A DNA stretch of 64,000 nt from Termitomyces sp. T153 (Eukaryota > Basidiomycota > Agaricomycetes > Agaricales > Lyophyllaceae), in contig JACKQL020000021.1 of assembly GCA_018296165.2 (NCBI GenBank), forward strand, positions 682,001-746,000, read 5' to 3'. The translations under genes were made by a program, and so were the position numbers. Below the pieces are notes generated by a model. It was not told the origin of the DNA, ran no database searches, and worked only from the letters and a program-made list of their open reading frames with translations. This document shows, piece by piece, positions 1 to 11,299 of this stretch (position 1 is its first letter; the number at the start of each line of letters is the position of its first letter).

Positions 1-1250
1 CACCACCCAGAGGTCACCCTTACAGGTGTATCAGTTCTGTCTTTTCTGCCCCCATCAAAAGGCCCACACTTGTGAGCCAGTTGTTTACTATGACAAAAGC
101 CTCTTGAAGAATAATGATGTTGAGGTCAAGAGATTTGGTGGATATCCTGAGAGTTCCATTGTCAATGTACATGTCAAGTGTCAGGACTCCTCCTTTCTCA
201 TTCCTATCATTCCATAATGCATTATATTCTTTCCTCTTTTCTTCCATGATCTCTTGTATCTTGCTTCCATATATAATTGACAAGATCAGGGAAACTGGGG
301 AACCTTGTGGAATACTGTTGTCTACATTTTTCATATCTCCCCTCTTGCCATTGAGGCATATTGCTACTTGCTCCTGATCTAAGAAGGATTTTACCCACTT
401 CACTAGTGGTAGTGGAATCCCTTTTCTCCACAGTTTCCATAGCAGTCAAGAATAGTTAACATTGTTGAAATAACCAGAGATGTCAAATATTAGAACTGAC
501 ATTACCTTATCATGGTTTCTTGCTGCTTGGATGTCCTAGACATGCATAAGGTGCACATTGTTTGTGGAACTACAAGAGCATCTGCCAAACTGGTTGGTGG
601 GGACTTGGTCTCCTGCCTCTACCATGTAACTCAATCTTTTAGCAACTATGCTCTCCAGCACTTTATCCAGGCATTCTAGCAGTTGGATTAATCTGTATGC
701 TTTGGGCCCTGAATAGTCAGGCTTGTTCAGTTTGTGCAGTGCTACTGTGATTACTTTCCTCCACACTTTGGGGTGATACCCTGTCTTGATGCAGTGATGC
801 ATAAGGGAAAATATTACCTCTTCCTCAGCTTCCCATGCCCATCTGATTGCTGTGAAGGACTGCTGGCTTTCACCTGGGGCTTTGGTGGTGCTTTGGTGGA
901 AGATGGCTTCCTTAACCTCTGTGCATGTAATCTGGTTGTGTTCTATGTCTCCAGGCTTGTCTTCTCTGAAGTTAGGTTCATAGTCATTTTTGAGAATTTG
1001 AGGAGTGGGGGGGGGGGGTTTGAAGAGTGCCCTTCATAGTGCATTGCATTTATCCTCCTGTGTGACTGCTGGGTCTTTGTTTGTCTGTTTGATCACAGGT
1101 GATGGGTAGTTTATGGTTCCTCTGGGCCAGTTTTGGAAGCCCCATATCTTTGTGAAGAGTTTCCTAAAGTAGTTAGTGTTTTCTGAATTTCCTGATTTAC
1201 TACCTCTGATTGCTCTCCCCAACAGTCTTTGTACATCTTAGCCTGCTTCC
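1..1250 (-). pseudogene. LINE ORF2 reverse transcriptase remnant
   Basis: Segments at 1222-1034, 802-536 and 403-20 translate to reverse transcriptase blocks. One contains a KAYRLIQLLECLDKVLE stretch (canonical YRPISLL region), followed by NQFG; another has IPQGSPVS and MYIDNGT, the decayed form of the catalytic YxDDG box with Asp changed to Asn. The polymerase is therefore dead. The C-terminal end lies beyond position 1. Confidence 0.8.
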
Positions 1251-1529
1251 TCAGTTCCTCTCTATGTTTTGCTACCTGTGATAGTTCCTTGGTCCACTAG
1301 CGTTTTGTTTGGTTTGATGGTGTTTTGGGGGTTACTGTCTTCTTGGAAGCATGTTTCATGGCCTGTGTTATCAGGTGTATGTCTTCATCCAGCTCCTCTG
1401 TGGTTTTTGGTCTCTGTCTGTCTGTCAGTTTCTTCCAGTGCCTGGTATTGTGTGCCAGCTCTCTTGAGAAAGCCTCTTTCCACTCTCCTGCTTTAGATTT
1501 TTCAAATTTGTATCTTGTACCTGTAACAT

Positions 1530-2260
1530 TTTTGATTTCTTGTGTTCCATGGTTGATCTTCCATCTAAGTGCATAGTGGTCTGACCTGCATGCTTTTGTG
1601 GGGTCAATTGTCCATTCTTGTGTTGTGTCAAGTGTTCTGGCCACTTGGTTTGCCCATGTCAGGTCTATCACTAATGTTGCTCCATGTTGTCTGTGTTCCT
1701 GGAATGTGCACTCCCCTTTTGTGTTCAGGATAGAGAATCACACCTTGTCCAGCCAGTCTACCAGTTGTTCTGTTTTGCCAGATGGTGGGCTGTTTCTAAT
1801 GCTCCATCTAGGGTGGTGTTGGTTCCAGTTGCCTGTGATGATGACAGGTTTGTTAGTTGGCAGTGTGAGTCTCTGTAATCTAGTGGAGGCTGTTGTGTTA
1901 TTTGAGTTGGGTTTCTTTGATTTTGTTTGGCTATAAGTGTTTATTAGTGTGGTGGTTGGGCAGGTACCCTGTTCTATGTCTAGGACCTGTATGTCAAGGT
2001 CCTTTGCAATGTCTGATCAGAGTGTGACCATGAAGTCCTCTCTTGCCCTCACATATGCCATGGTTCTTGGTCTTTGTCCTGTTGTAAGGATCACAATCAG
2101 CAGGATGGGTGTCCAGCCAGTGCACACTATTGATCCTATCTGGTCCCCTCCTATCCTGTCCCATGATGGTTCTATGAAGAGTATGATGCCAAATTTGTCT
2201 TTAAATGCATTGAGTGCTGTGTGGCCACACTATCTTGCTGCAATCAGCATTTAGTTGTAT
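1530..2260 (-). pseudogene. LINE ORF2 endonuclease (APE-like) remnant
   Basis: Minus-strand translation gives a GNWNQHHPRWS motif near 1800-1840, equivalent to the GDFNxHHxxW signature of APE-type LINE endonucleases, and a downstream SDHYALRW motif near 1560-1590, equivalent to the conserved SDH catalytic segment. The order matches the N-terminal half of a LINE ORF2, whose product nicks target DNA to prime reverse transcription. Several in-frame stops interrupt it. Confidence 0.7.
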
Positions 2261-3990
2261 TATATGTATAGGTTTAGTTTTCATGTGGTATGGACTTATC
2301 TACTTCTCCTGTGTTTGGGCCATTCTGATGTTTGTTTCTTTGTGTGGGTGAAAGTGTGTGTCCATCATTTTCATGACTTGGGGCCACATGTTTGCGCCTG
2401 GTTTTTGATTTTGCTGTCACAAATGTTTCTTCTTTTGTGTCAATCTTGTTTTAGCTGTTTCTGGGTTTGGTTTGGTTGTTGGGCATTTCTTTGCTATTCC
2501 TTGCATTTATTTGGAATGTTACCTGTGATCCAGTTGTCTTCTTTGTTTCTTTTGCTCTGGCCACACCTGTGGTCCTGATATGTTCAAGGCATAGTCTCGC
2601 CATGGCCTGGTGTCCATCCCTGCAATTTGCACACTTGACTCTCAGGTGGTGGTTTGGTTAGTCCATATCTGTATCCTCTTGGTGTTGTCTTTCTATGTGG
2701 TTACCTGCACATATTCTGCACTTGGGTCCTGTTCAGCAGCAAGCTGCATGGTGTCCAAATGCCCAACAAATTTGACACTGTGGAATTGGGGGTCTGTCCA
2801 CATGTTTGACCACCTTGCACCATTTTGAGTATAGTGCAAAGTTCTGTTTTTCTAGCATTTGTGTAGCATCATCCTCTGTGCCAAAATCCAGAACAATGGA
2901 TGAAAAGTCTTGATTCTTGAGGTCCTCAATTGAGCAGATCCACTTTGAGTTGGATATCAGTTTGACCAACTTCAGTATTGGGTTGGCATATTCCAGCTCT
3001 TCCAGCAGTTCTTCTGGTGTGTGCACCATGCCCGGTTCTCCCATCCATACACTGTCTATCTGATTTGTACCTCTGTATGTCTGTCATCAACTCCAGGGTG
3101 TCCTCTGGTACCCCAAAAATGTGAGTGAAGGTGTGTGCGTATTTGAGAAGTTCAGCCCCCATCTGATCTTCTCTAGTCATGAGTATTAGGTTTTGGCATT
3201 GGTTGTAGTGTGCTGATGCTACCCTGATGTGTTGTGATTCCTCCCTCCCCATGAGAGCATTATTAATGAATGCAACTAAGGCTCTAGAGTGTAGCACTTT
3301 CTGGTCTAGCTTGGTGCCATGCATGATGATGATCAGACAAGACTGGTGGTGTGGTTGCATTGGGTTTTTGGGTTGTATTGCATGGTATGGTGACATTTGT
3401 TTCAATGGTTTGGGTGTATGGTGTGTTGTTGTGAGAGTGGGTCTGTATATAGGTCCAGTAGCATGCACAGTGTTAACCTTGTATTGCATTTCAGGGTTGG
3501 TCTTTGCTTTCACATCCTTGGTCTGTCTGTCCTCCATCCTTGCCAAAAGTGATTTCACCTCCTTGGTCAGTTTCCCAGGGTCACAACTATTCCATCCATG
3601 TCATGTTTCTGTCAGCAGAGTCAGTTTTTCTGTCATGGGCTCAATGATCCTTAGCTTGTGTGCAATAGACCACACTAGGTTTGTCATGTGTTTGCTCCAG
3701 ATTGCATGGTCTGAGAAACTCAGGAGTATATTGGCAATGGACTCTAACAGTCTGGTGACTACTTTTTTGTTCATGAGTGTTTTCTTGGGTTGTACAGTGT
3801 GGACTTCCATGTCTGTGTCTTCCTCCAGTATGTCTTTGTCCTTGTTTGATGTTCCTTGTCTTTTTTTGGCTCTGCCTGACAGTGTCTTAGGCTTTCTGGG
3901 CATGTTGGACGGGATGATCTCATGTCCTCTGAATACATCCATTGTGTCTGCCTCCCCTTCTCTTATGCGTCTCCTCCCCTTGTCCTTCAC
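2240..3990 (-). pseudogene. LINE ORF1 (gag-like) remnant with CCHC-type knuckle
   Basis: Open segments at 3990-3601, 3558-2926 and 3044-2733 fit together, with frame changes, as one decayed ORF1. The piece ending at 2733 carries a cysteine/histidine motif (CQICWAFGHH followed by two Cys), the zinc knuckle expected near the C-terminus of LINE ORF1 nucleic-acid-binding proteins. A second Cys-containing stretch can be read further on toward 2240 in a shifted frame. In the family this protein coats element RNA. No intact frame is left. Confidence 0.7.
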
Positions 3991-4047
3991 TGTGTATTGT
4001 ACTGCCGCTTGGTATTTGGGGTCTGGTGGGTCTTTCTTTGATGGTAT

Positions 4048-4107
4048 TGTCCAGCTACATATGCTCTTGTCCAGCTATATATGCTCTTGTCCAGCTATAT
4101 ATGCTCA
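4048..4107. repeat. Three tandem copies of a 20-bp unit
   Basis: The unit TGTCCAGCTATATATGCTCT starts at 4048, 4068 and 4088, with one substitution in the first copy and the end of the third altered. It lies at the presumed 5' end of the minus-strand LINE, upstream of its ORF1. Repeats in this position could be a LINE 5' UTR or promoter array, or a simple tandem duplication; nothing else identifies it. Confidence 0.9.
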
Positions 4108-4425
4108 TTCTCAAATGTAGATTTCCAGTATCGAGCAAACACCATGGGAATTTCCCCAAAGGTGGTGGTTCCGGAAAAGGAGTGTTTTTTTACTTCATTG
4201 AGGAACTCTTATCTTATAATGATTCAAGAATCAATAGGATGTCAAGCAATTCAATTACAAACAAGTACAAATAATGGAGCTAGCCTCTGGCTACAAATAA
4301 CTCATCTTTCGTCCTCATAAACAAGTTTGATGGTTGTGTGACCCATAACTGTTGAATTCATTGAGATGATACAGTATTAGTGAGACAATGGGAACTTAGA
4401 GAATAATTGTATAGAATTCCAACAA
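4108..4425. other. Intergenic, no gene seen
   Basis: AT-rich sequence between the LINE 5' end and the P450 stop codon. It should hold the P450 3' UTR and polyadenylation signals on the minus strand. No coding or repeat signal was recognised apart from an imperfect palindrome near its right end. Confidence 0.5.
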
Positions 4426-6717
4426 TTAGTGCTCCTTCACAGCAGGCAGAAGGACATTCAAGTCCTTCTCACATTCTGCCCACTCCCTCCTAGCAACTTC
4501 AGCACGCTGTGTGGAGCGAGGCTGGAACACAGCCGGAAATTTAAAAGGTGGGCACGAGAACTAGATTATAATTGTCAGTGACATAAGGAAGTAAACAAAA
4601 GCCAGATGATCCCTACACTCCCGTCAAACGCTGCATCACTATCATCATAAAGGAATGACAATCCCGTTCTTGGGTCACTCTTGGTGTCTGGAAGGATGTC
4701 GAAGGTCCAGAGCATAGTGGCGATATCAATCCAGAGGGATCTCTCTGCAAATGGAATTCCCGGGCACACTGTGTCATTGATTGAGAGAGAGCACCTATCA
4801 CAGAGGCACTAGAATTACTCACTGCGACGACCAAAGCCAAAAGCACTTGTGTCATAATCAGGTTTCAGCTTACCCTTGGTATCGAGGAATCGTTCAGGCA
4901 TAAATCGATCGTGATTCTCGAACCTCGACTGCTGATGTTCGATTGCCCTGACAAAGGGATTTTGGCAGAGCGCTTGAAACAACGACGAGGGAACTAACCA
5001 TGGAACAGCAAATATGATACTGCCTTTAGGAATGAAGTATTCTTGTCCTTGATATTCGATAGCGTCGTTTTCGGTGGATTGGTGAGGGACACCGAACCGT
5101 GCTATAATGCTGGTCCATAAGGTCGCCCATAAAGGGACGATTACACACACCTGCAGGGCGCCAGCGAAGGGTTTCTGAATACAACTATCAGACCGATCCC
5201 CGCCATAGTGACCACCAAACACAAACCGCGGACAATTGCCTCTACATAAGGCAAGAAAGGGCGGTCTTTGAAAGTTGGCAGACGGTCAGGTCCAATAACA
5301 GCGTCGATTTCCTTTTGTGCAGTTGGGATCCATTCGGGGTAGCGAATACATGCAAGGATGAAGGTCTGTAAAGAGAGAGCAGTCTGATATAGCCTGAATA
5401 CTTGAGCAGGACCAGAAATGGTGACAGAGATCTTACGGTTTCAATAGCTGCCTACGGCATGAGTCAATTTCAAGCAGGTCATTGAATACAAGCATTGGGG
5501 CGTACGCCGGCAAACTGGTTCAAGAGGCGGCGTTGGTCACCTTCTGGTTTATCTGGCCTTGCAAAAGCAGCGGCCCATCTACGGCGTTGAAAGACAAGTC
5601 AACACTACGTTTGGTGCACCCAAGAGATACATACGTGTTCATACCAGATGCCTTGCCTGTGACAGCTTCATCAATAAGCTTGTTGTAAATTGCATCCTCC
5701 CGCTTGCGGTAGTCCGCAGCGCGAGTTCGCCATGGCATGGGTCCAGGAATCCAATCCAGAAAAGGAAATACGTTGACGATACTAGCAGATGGAGTGCAAA
5801 GGTGTACGAACTCGGCAATGGACTGACTCTAGAATTAATGATTGAGTCGTCTTCCTGGTCTGCTTCGTCTCACCTCAATGATCTCCTTCAGGTCCTCTTC
5901 GTGGCCAGTTGGGCAGTGCATCCCAAAGCCAGCGGCGAGTACAGTGCTAGCTGCGATTCTGTTGAGGACAAAGATCAATCTTATTGTATAATCTCAGAAC
6001 GAGGTTCACATCCCGGTCCATATGATGCCACCAGTTCTTTCCGTTGTCATCGAGAAGTTTTTGGAGGTTTAGATAGGCCTCAAATTGTTGTAGTGGTTCA
6101 GTTTGTCCGGCACGTACACTCGACATAAGACCGGCAGTCAATTTGCGACCCATACTGTGAGTTTCACCTTGTTCACAAACACCCCAATAGACTTTTGCGG
6201 GATCGATGTGATAACGCTGAAGCCACCGCCATTAAATTTTAGTACTGTATAACCTCTCAAAGTAACTTCGCAAGACTTACGATATAGGGAACGACCGGAC
6301 GAGAAGAATGCTTAGCCGAGTGCTTTTCAAGGAGATTTTTGGCTACTCTGATGTCTCCGATGAGAATTATGGGCTGTATTCAGTTGGCGTTCTGTACAAC
6401 GAACATGGTCAGAATGCGTTAAGACTTACAAATCCAACCAAATTCATTGAGACAAGTCCGCCGTATTCCTCAAGCAGATTTCTGAAGTAGGTCGCCAAAT
6501 GCTGTTGGGAATAATGTCAACGTTCGTTTAAAACGAGAAGAAACTAGTGATGTACTTTGGAGGGAACTTGTAATATGTTTCCAAGGATAGGCAACCCTTT
6601 CGGACCCGGAGGCAATTTGCGACCAGTTTTCTTGTTTGACAGTGAGAAATAGACATTCCTCGCCGTAACTATTAATATAGCAACAGCAAAGGCTAGCCGA
6701 ACAACGCTAAGCAACAT
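4426..6717 (-). CDS. Cytochrome P450 monooxygenase, multi-exon, probably intact
   Basis: Haem-thiolate monooxygenase, probably ER-anchored. The N-terminus has a hydrophobic anchor followed by the proline-rich hinge PPGPKGLPILGN. Later exons carry RPVVPYI, a GRKLTAG helix region, FPFLDWIPGPMPWR, WAAAFARPDKPEGDQ, PEWIPTAQKEIDAVIGPDR, PYVEAIVR, GVPHQ, a RFMPERFLD stretch, the haem loop GFGRRMCPG (split by an intron between the RR and the Cys) and a final exon ending at TAA 4426-4428. Roughly ten introns of about 50-60 nt with GT..AG ends join these pieces in frame at every junction I could follow. Two stretches, near 6180-6240 and 5170-5220 (K-helix), I could not splice confidently. An alternative upstream ATG lies at 6786; I chose 6717 because the anchor starts there. 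CpG content is normal. Substrate unknown; resembles fungal CYP families close to CYP64-type oxidoreductases. Confidence 0.85.
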
Positions 6718-6960
6718 TTGAGTCCGTACTGTCAGAGAGGAATGGGTGTTTGGACCTGTAATTTGCTGTGTAAATAGGGATAACAAATGATACTTAGGAT
6801 CTTTGTCGGAAAAATGCGGGGGACCGGATCAGATGGAATCAGGCCTCATCAGGTGACAGATTTTCAATCTCATCAAATTTGGATGGAGATATAAGTATCT
6901 TTGTGGTCCCTTGAAATTGGCGCGATCAGTTACAAAAGATCACTACTATAGAAGGAAGTC
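6718..6960 (-). promoter_or_regulatory. Likely P450 upstream/promoter region
   Basis: About 240 bp between the chosen P450 start and the next remnant, with normal CpG content. I see no convincing TATA box in the correct place and no clear repeated operator. The assignment rests on position only. Confidence 0.3.
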
Positions 6961-6962
6961 AT

Positions 6963-7238
6963 TTACACATCAAAAGTTGCGCAAACCATCTCAAGAATAC
7001 ATCGATGGGGTTTATACTTGGTAGAGCTGAATTCTTTGACGTGGGCATCCTGAGTTCCAGGACCTTCCATGTATGCTTCCATCCATCTGTGCGCTTGGTG
7101 TTCCCATTTTTGGATTGTCGAGACTGGAACAGATGCAAGAGCACGTGGCATGTTCTCCTTGAGAGTGTCGAAAGTCACATCACTCACATACTTATCTTGA
7201 ATCCAGGTATCAACACTGAGTGGAACTAAGTATATCAA
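6963..7238 (-). pseudogene. C-terminal fragment of a transposase-like protein
   Basis: A 91-residue frame contains KYVSDVTFDTLKENMPRAL, then VSTIQKWEHQAHRWMEAY, then FSSTKYKPHRC, ending at a stop. From memory this resembles the C-terminal tail of DDE-type transposase-like proteins common in basidiomycetes (a WEHR...RWM, KYxSHRR pattern), but I cannot run a search. No catalytic domain lies upstream; the adjoining DNA on the right is Copia sequence, so the fragment was probably cut by that element. CpG content is moderate, higher than in the Copia DNA beside it. Confidence 0.35.
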
Positions 7239-7575
7239 TATAAATGTGATTCCCCAGTCTGGTATAAATGACTACAATTAGACTGTACCTAAGGATATCA
7301 ATATGAGTTTGATTCTATGGCACAGTCAGTTGGTATGCAGGCACACTAGATATGAGTTACTCACCATCAGTCCAGTATAGAGAACTGAGGGTGTTGTCTA
7401 TGGAGGAGCCAAATATATATGTTACAGGAGTTCATTGTTCTCAATGTGAAGAGTGATGATAATGGTGCCTTACCTCACACAAATAACATGGTGCACTAGT
7501 GCCTGGCCTGGCATAATGTGAAGAGAATGGAGCTTGGCCTGATACAATGACATGGTGCACTGATTAAGTCCAACA
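7239..7575 (-). mobile_element. Probable Copia 3' LTR (partial definition)
   Basis: On the minus strand the Copia pol region ends and is followed by a purine-rich run and then TGTTGGACTT, starting at 7575. This is the usual polypurine tract plus TG start of a Ty1/Copia LTR. The inner end cannot be fixed, because no second LTR copy is in the window for comparison and no target duplication was recognised. Confidence 0.45.
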
Positions 7576-9105
7576 CTCCTCCTCACCATTGCAATACCAC
7601 AGCAATACTCTCCTCCTCACATCTGGAATTGTTTGGCCACTGGAGGCCAAGGCAAGGGCAAAGGCATAGGAGCATGGGGCCAGAAAGGGCTTTTGTTGTG
7701 AATATATCAGCAGTATTCCTTTTGATTGTATTTGTCATAGGATCAGCCCATTTGATTGGACCCATTCACAAAGGGAATGGTACTTCATGTTGATGTCTTT
7801 GATGCAGCATGTAGTAGAGGTCCTTTGAGTAGTGCAATTGCAGAGTTGTCATCACAGTATATAGGGGTTGGATGGGAGGTAGTGTTGTGTCCAATGTCCC
7901 TGAGGAGTGCCCAAAGCCAAATACATTCTTGGGCACTCTCAGAAGTAGCCATGTATTGACCTTTGCACAAGGATGGCTACTACCCTCTGCTGCTTTGTCA
8001 CTGACCATAATATAGCTCTGGAACCAAGATTCCAAACATATCCACCCACACTTCATCCAGTCTGAGTCAGTGAAGCTGATCAGTTTAATGTCTTTGGGCT
8101 TTCCTCCTAGACACAGTTGCAGATATCTGCTGCCTTTGAGGTATTAAACAGAATTTATGGCTGCATTCCAGTGAGAGGTTGCATAGGAATCAAGATGTTA
8201 CATGAGCTGCTGGACCCCAAATACAATATCTGGGTATGTGGAGAATTGCTAAGTATAGAAGGCACTCAACTAGCTGCCAATAAGGGGTGCATTCTAGGGT
8301 ACATTGCTCCTCCTGAGGTAGAGTGTTGCAATTGACCTGGTGCAACCAGGAGTTGGGGTCCATTAGCAGAGACAGTGGGGTGACATTCTGTTTATCTGAA
8401 CTGACAAATGATTTTATTAATGAGACTTGTCTGTGACAGTCTTGACCTTATTACTCAGACAATCCCACTCTACTGCAATACCTATGACAAAGTGGAGTAG
8501 ACCCAGGCATGATATTGTCCAGACCTGGCACATCTAGTCCTTGAAGCATTCATTCTCTGCTTTACTGCTTGCAATGGTCAAGAATTCATTGATGTGGAGA
8601 GCTGCAATGATTGTGCCATAGTTGGTGACTTAGTGAGAGATGCAAGGCTCACATGCTAAACATTTGAACCCCCAAGGCACCATATTCTCATTCATGATCT
8701 TGTTCCAGATCTGTCCCACCTGCTTCATTCCATATAGACTCTGCAATAACATCTAGACTCAGTCCTCCTTTCCCTCTTCCTTGAATTCTTCTGGTTGCTT
8801 CATGTATGGGACCTCATCCTCAGGGAGAATGCCATAGAGATATGCTGTCTTCACATCAATCTGGGTCACATACCAGCCTTTTGTTACTGCACAGTGAAGC
8901 TATATATGTAACACTTCCATATGTGCTGTTGATAAAGTAGTTTTTGTGTAGTCATGCTTGTGGACTTTTTCATATCTTTGAAACACTAGCTTAACTTTGA
9001 ATTGCACCCACACTTCCTTGTTTGTCACATTTAACATTGAACATGGATTCTCACCTTCTGGCCAGCCAGAATTGTGGATTGTAGAACAACTTTATAAACT
9101 CCCAT
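7576..9105 (-). pseudogene. Ty1/Copia pol remnant: reverse transcriptase and RNase H
   Basis: Minus-strand translation from about 9100 toward 7580 gives Copia-type reverse transcriptase blocks in order: a KTAYLYG-like segment, EDWVWML..SLYGMKQ, IWNKIMNENM, GTIIAALHIN (decayed AxYVDD region) and then the RNase H hallmark YMATSESAQECIWLWALLRDIG followed by YCDDNSAIAL near 7785-7970. The end, near 7583-7765, has the NTADIFTTKAL motif of Copia C-termini. Numerous stops and frameshifts are present and CpG is nearly absent. Integrase and gag are missing; to the right the sequence becomes unrecognisable. Confidence 0.8.
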
Positions 9106-10555
9106 TTCTCAGAGGGAATTGAGTTCATTGTGTCAGCCATGGATAGTCCAAGCCAAGCTCACCACTCATGATGTGACTAATCAGGCCATCAGCATTGGTG
9201 GGCAAGCCAGCCATAAGGCATGGCAGGCAAGAGGTAAGCATCCAGCAAGAGGCAAAGTCAGAGGGCAAGGGCAAAAGGTGAGGAGTTACACTGGTGAGCT
9301 TACAGTCCTGCTAGTGAATAAACCTAGAAGCAGGGCTATTGTCAGGACTGGGGATATTCTATCCTTAAGTCCTTCCCAAATACTACATTGGCTAGTACTA
9401 TGACTACTGCCTAATGACTAAGAGGCAGCCACTGACCACAAGTAGGCTAGTATATAATAGGAGTATACTAGGAACACTCTTGGGATAGATGCCAACCTCT
9501 GGAACAAAGTTTGCACCCTAGTTAAAGAGATTCACACCAGTCTGAACCCCTGATAATTTAAGGACCCATTGGACTCTGCCTGCTCCTTTCATATACAACA
9601 AGAGGAACCAGTTGTAGCATGGATCAAAGCCCTGGCTCTGATGCCCTGCCTGCAGGAAGAGCTCAACACTGCCTCCAATATCCTAAGGTCCCTCAACCTC
9701 ATGAGAGGACTCTTTGACCAACCTGCTGTCCATACCATGGGCCTCTTGGCATGCTCTTGGGCATATTCTGTTCCCAGCACTTTCTGCACTTGGGATACAC
9801 TCACTGAACCTGAACTGTGCAACTACAGACTGTCCCAACCCATTTCCCACCAACAATGATCTTGCCTCCACCCACACCCTCTCTGACATGGTTGAGCCAA
9901 AAAACCTTGGTGGGGAACCTGCCTCTTGAGACAGAGCCCCAGGACTCCTCTAGGACAGTCATTCCCATGTCAACCTGTGCATCCTCCATGGTAATGCATC
10001 CCAAAATGCACTCTTGCCCTGCCCAAATGTTGCAGCCTCCCTACATCAATCCACAGGCCCTGGAGCACCCAGACCTACTTTTTCCCCTGGCCAGCCCCAA
10101 CCTCCCATTTCACCAACCCCCCATTCCTCCAATCCCCCTGCCAAACCTATTCCCTGATGCTAACAGCAACTTTGGAGCAACTTTGGACTGCCAACTCCTG
10201 GAGGACTCTCCATTTCCTGTTGAGGCTGTCAGGGGATGTTCCAGTTTCCCCTCTGTGTTGTTCTTCCTCCTTATGGGTTTTCTTTATTCCCCTTTAATTT
10301 CCCTATCTTCTGGTCCCAGTTTGAGCCCTTGGGCTGCACTAGTTCTCTGTCCATAATTCCAAGAAGTGTCACCCCTTCCACATGGCCTCTTACCAGACCC
10401 CTGGTTTGTTTCCTGTATTCCAGGCCCACCACTCATTGTAGGCCTCCCATCATTATATCACAGGTACTTTCAACCAAGGGCTATCTTTTGGTTATATTGG
10501 TACATGGTCACATGCAGGGAGTCTGGAGATTGAGACCATTTATGATGGATTTCCA
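9106..10555. other. Unassigned CpG-poor sequence
   Basis: No gene or element was recognised. Plus-strand frames at 9569-9859 and 9817-10356 are rich in Pro, Leu and Ser and have no motif I know; one has an LDSACSFHIQQ start and a tryptophan-rich middle. They could be a decayed gag or a decayed host gene. Near-complete lack of CpG matches the transposon remnants on both sides. Confidence 0.4.
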
Positions 10556-10783
10556 CTTTTGATCAGACTCCAGATTTGGTTGTTGTTGGGTATTGTTTCT
10601 AGGAGTTCTAGAGTAAATTTTTGGAACACTGGCATTAGGAATCCTTAGACTTGTTCTCTTTGGATCTCCCTCTGCCAGGTAAGTAGCTAGAACTCTAGAA
10701 CTTCTTGTAGATACTGAATATACTTTGGATCTCCCTCTGCCAATTGTGTGATTGAGCCACAGCCTCCAGAGGTTGCCCTTACA
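10556..10783 (+). repeat. Gypsy A 5' LTR, 3' portion
   Basis: The segment ending GGTTGCCCTTACA at 10783 aligns by eye with the ends of the Gypsy B LTRs (in reverse orientation at 36640 and 42032). Shared blocks include the GACTTGTTCTCTTTGG region and two copies of a TTTGGATCTCCCTCTGCCA motif. The 5' part of the LTR, with its TGTCAGGGG start, is not recognisable, so the left boundary is approximate and the LTR is truncated or strongly diverged. Confidence 0.65.
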
Positions 10784-10796
10784 GCAGAACAAGTCT
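10784..10796 (+). other. Gypsy A primer-binding site, self-complementary to its LTR
   Basis: Directly after the LTR comes GC then AGAACAAGTCT (10786-10796). It is an exact 11-nt reverse complement of AGACTTGTTCT within the same LTR (10647-10657). This is the arrangement of Tf1-type self-priming retrotransposons, in which the transcript start folds back on the primer site. No tRNA 3'-end match starting TGG is visible here. Confidence 0.6.
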
Positions 10797-11299
10797 CTAG
10801 ATTCTGTCTGAGAGCCCCCTTTTCAATTACCTGAGTTTCTACATGGTTCTTCAAAAGGTCTCTCCTCCACTAGTGTCGTAGTGCCCCCTGTGCTCCTCCT
10901 ATGATCCAGCTAACCCCTCCAGCACCTCCCCCTAATGATTCAAGCCCCCAGCACAATGCCTGGAGTTGTTTGCTGTCCCTGGAGACACAGGTTCAACTTA
11001 TCCAAGCCTCCCTTACTTCCCACATGGCTGAACTCACAGGACTCCATTAAACTACTGAAGCAGTGTCTCTTTCTCTCCAAGCCCTTTTGGAATGTCTTCC
11101 CCTTGCTCCTACCACACCTCCTATGCCCCCAGCAGATGCAGAACAGTTTGGGTCTGCACCTAGCTCAGGCTTTCTGGCTCCAGCTGCTGCAGAACAGTTT
11201 GTGTCTGCATCTGGCTTAGGCCTTTCAGCTCCCCATTCCAAACTACTTCATCCTGCACTCCCTGATGTATATGATGGAGATAGTAAGGTTGGAGAATGT

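Larger units (their letters stand above)
1..4107 (-). mobile_element. Old degenerate LINE (non-LTR retrotransposon), truncated at window edge
   Basis: On the minus strand the order is a gag-like ORF1 (about 3990 to 2240), an APE-type endonuclease (about 2260 to 1530), then reverse transcriptase (about 1250 to 1). The element leaves the window at position 1, so its 3' end is unseen. All parts are broken by stops and frameshifts, and CpG is almost absent, which marks it as old. A G homopolymer near 1008-1018 lies in the reverse transcriptase region. The family assignment rests on domain order and motifs only; it differs clearly from the better-preserved LINE at 13.3-19.7 kb. Confidence 0.85.

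Noticed and set aside
3227..4120. 297-residue open frame on the plus strand
   Set aside because: It lies opposite the LINE ORF1, is unusually rich in Cys, Ser, Leu and Val, and has no motif; it is a shadow frame created by lack of CpG and stops on that strand.
4350..4424. TGTTGAATTC ... GAATTCCAACA, looks like a very short LTR or MITE
   Set aside because: It is only 75 bp, has no target duplication (ATAAC versus ATTAG), and its right end abuts the P450 stop codon. Best taken as a chance palindrome in the 3' UTR.
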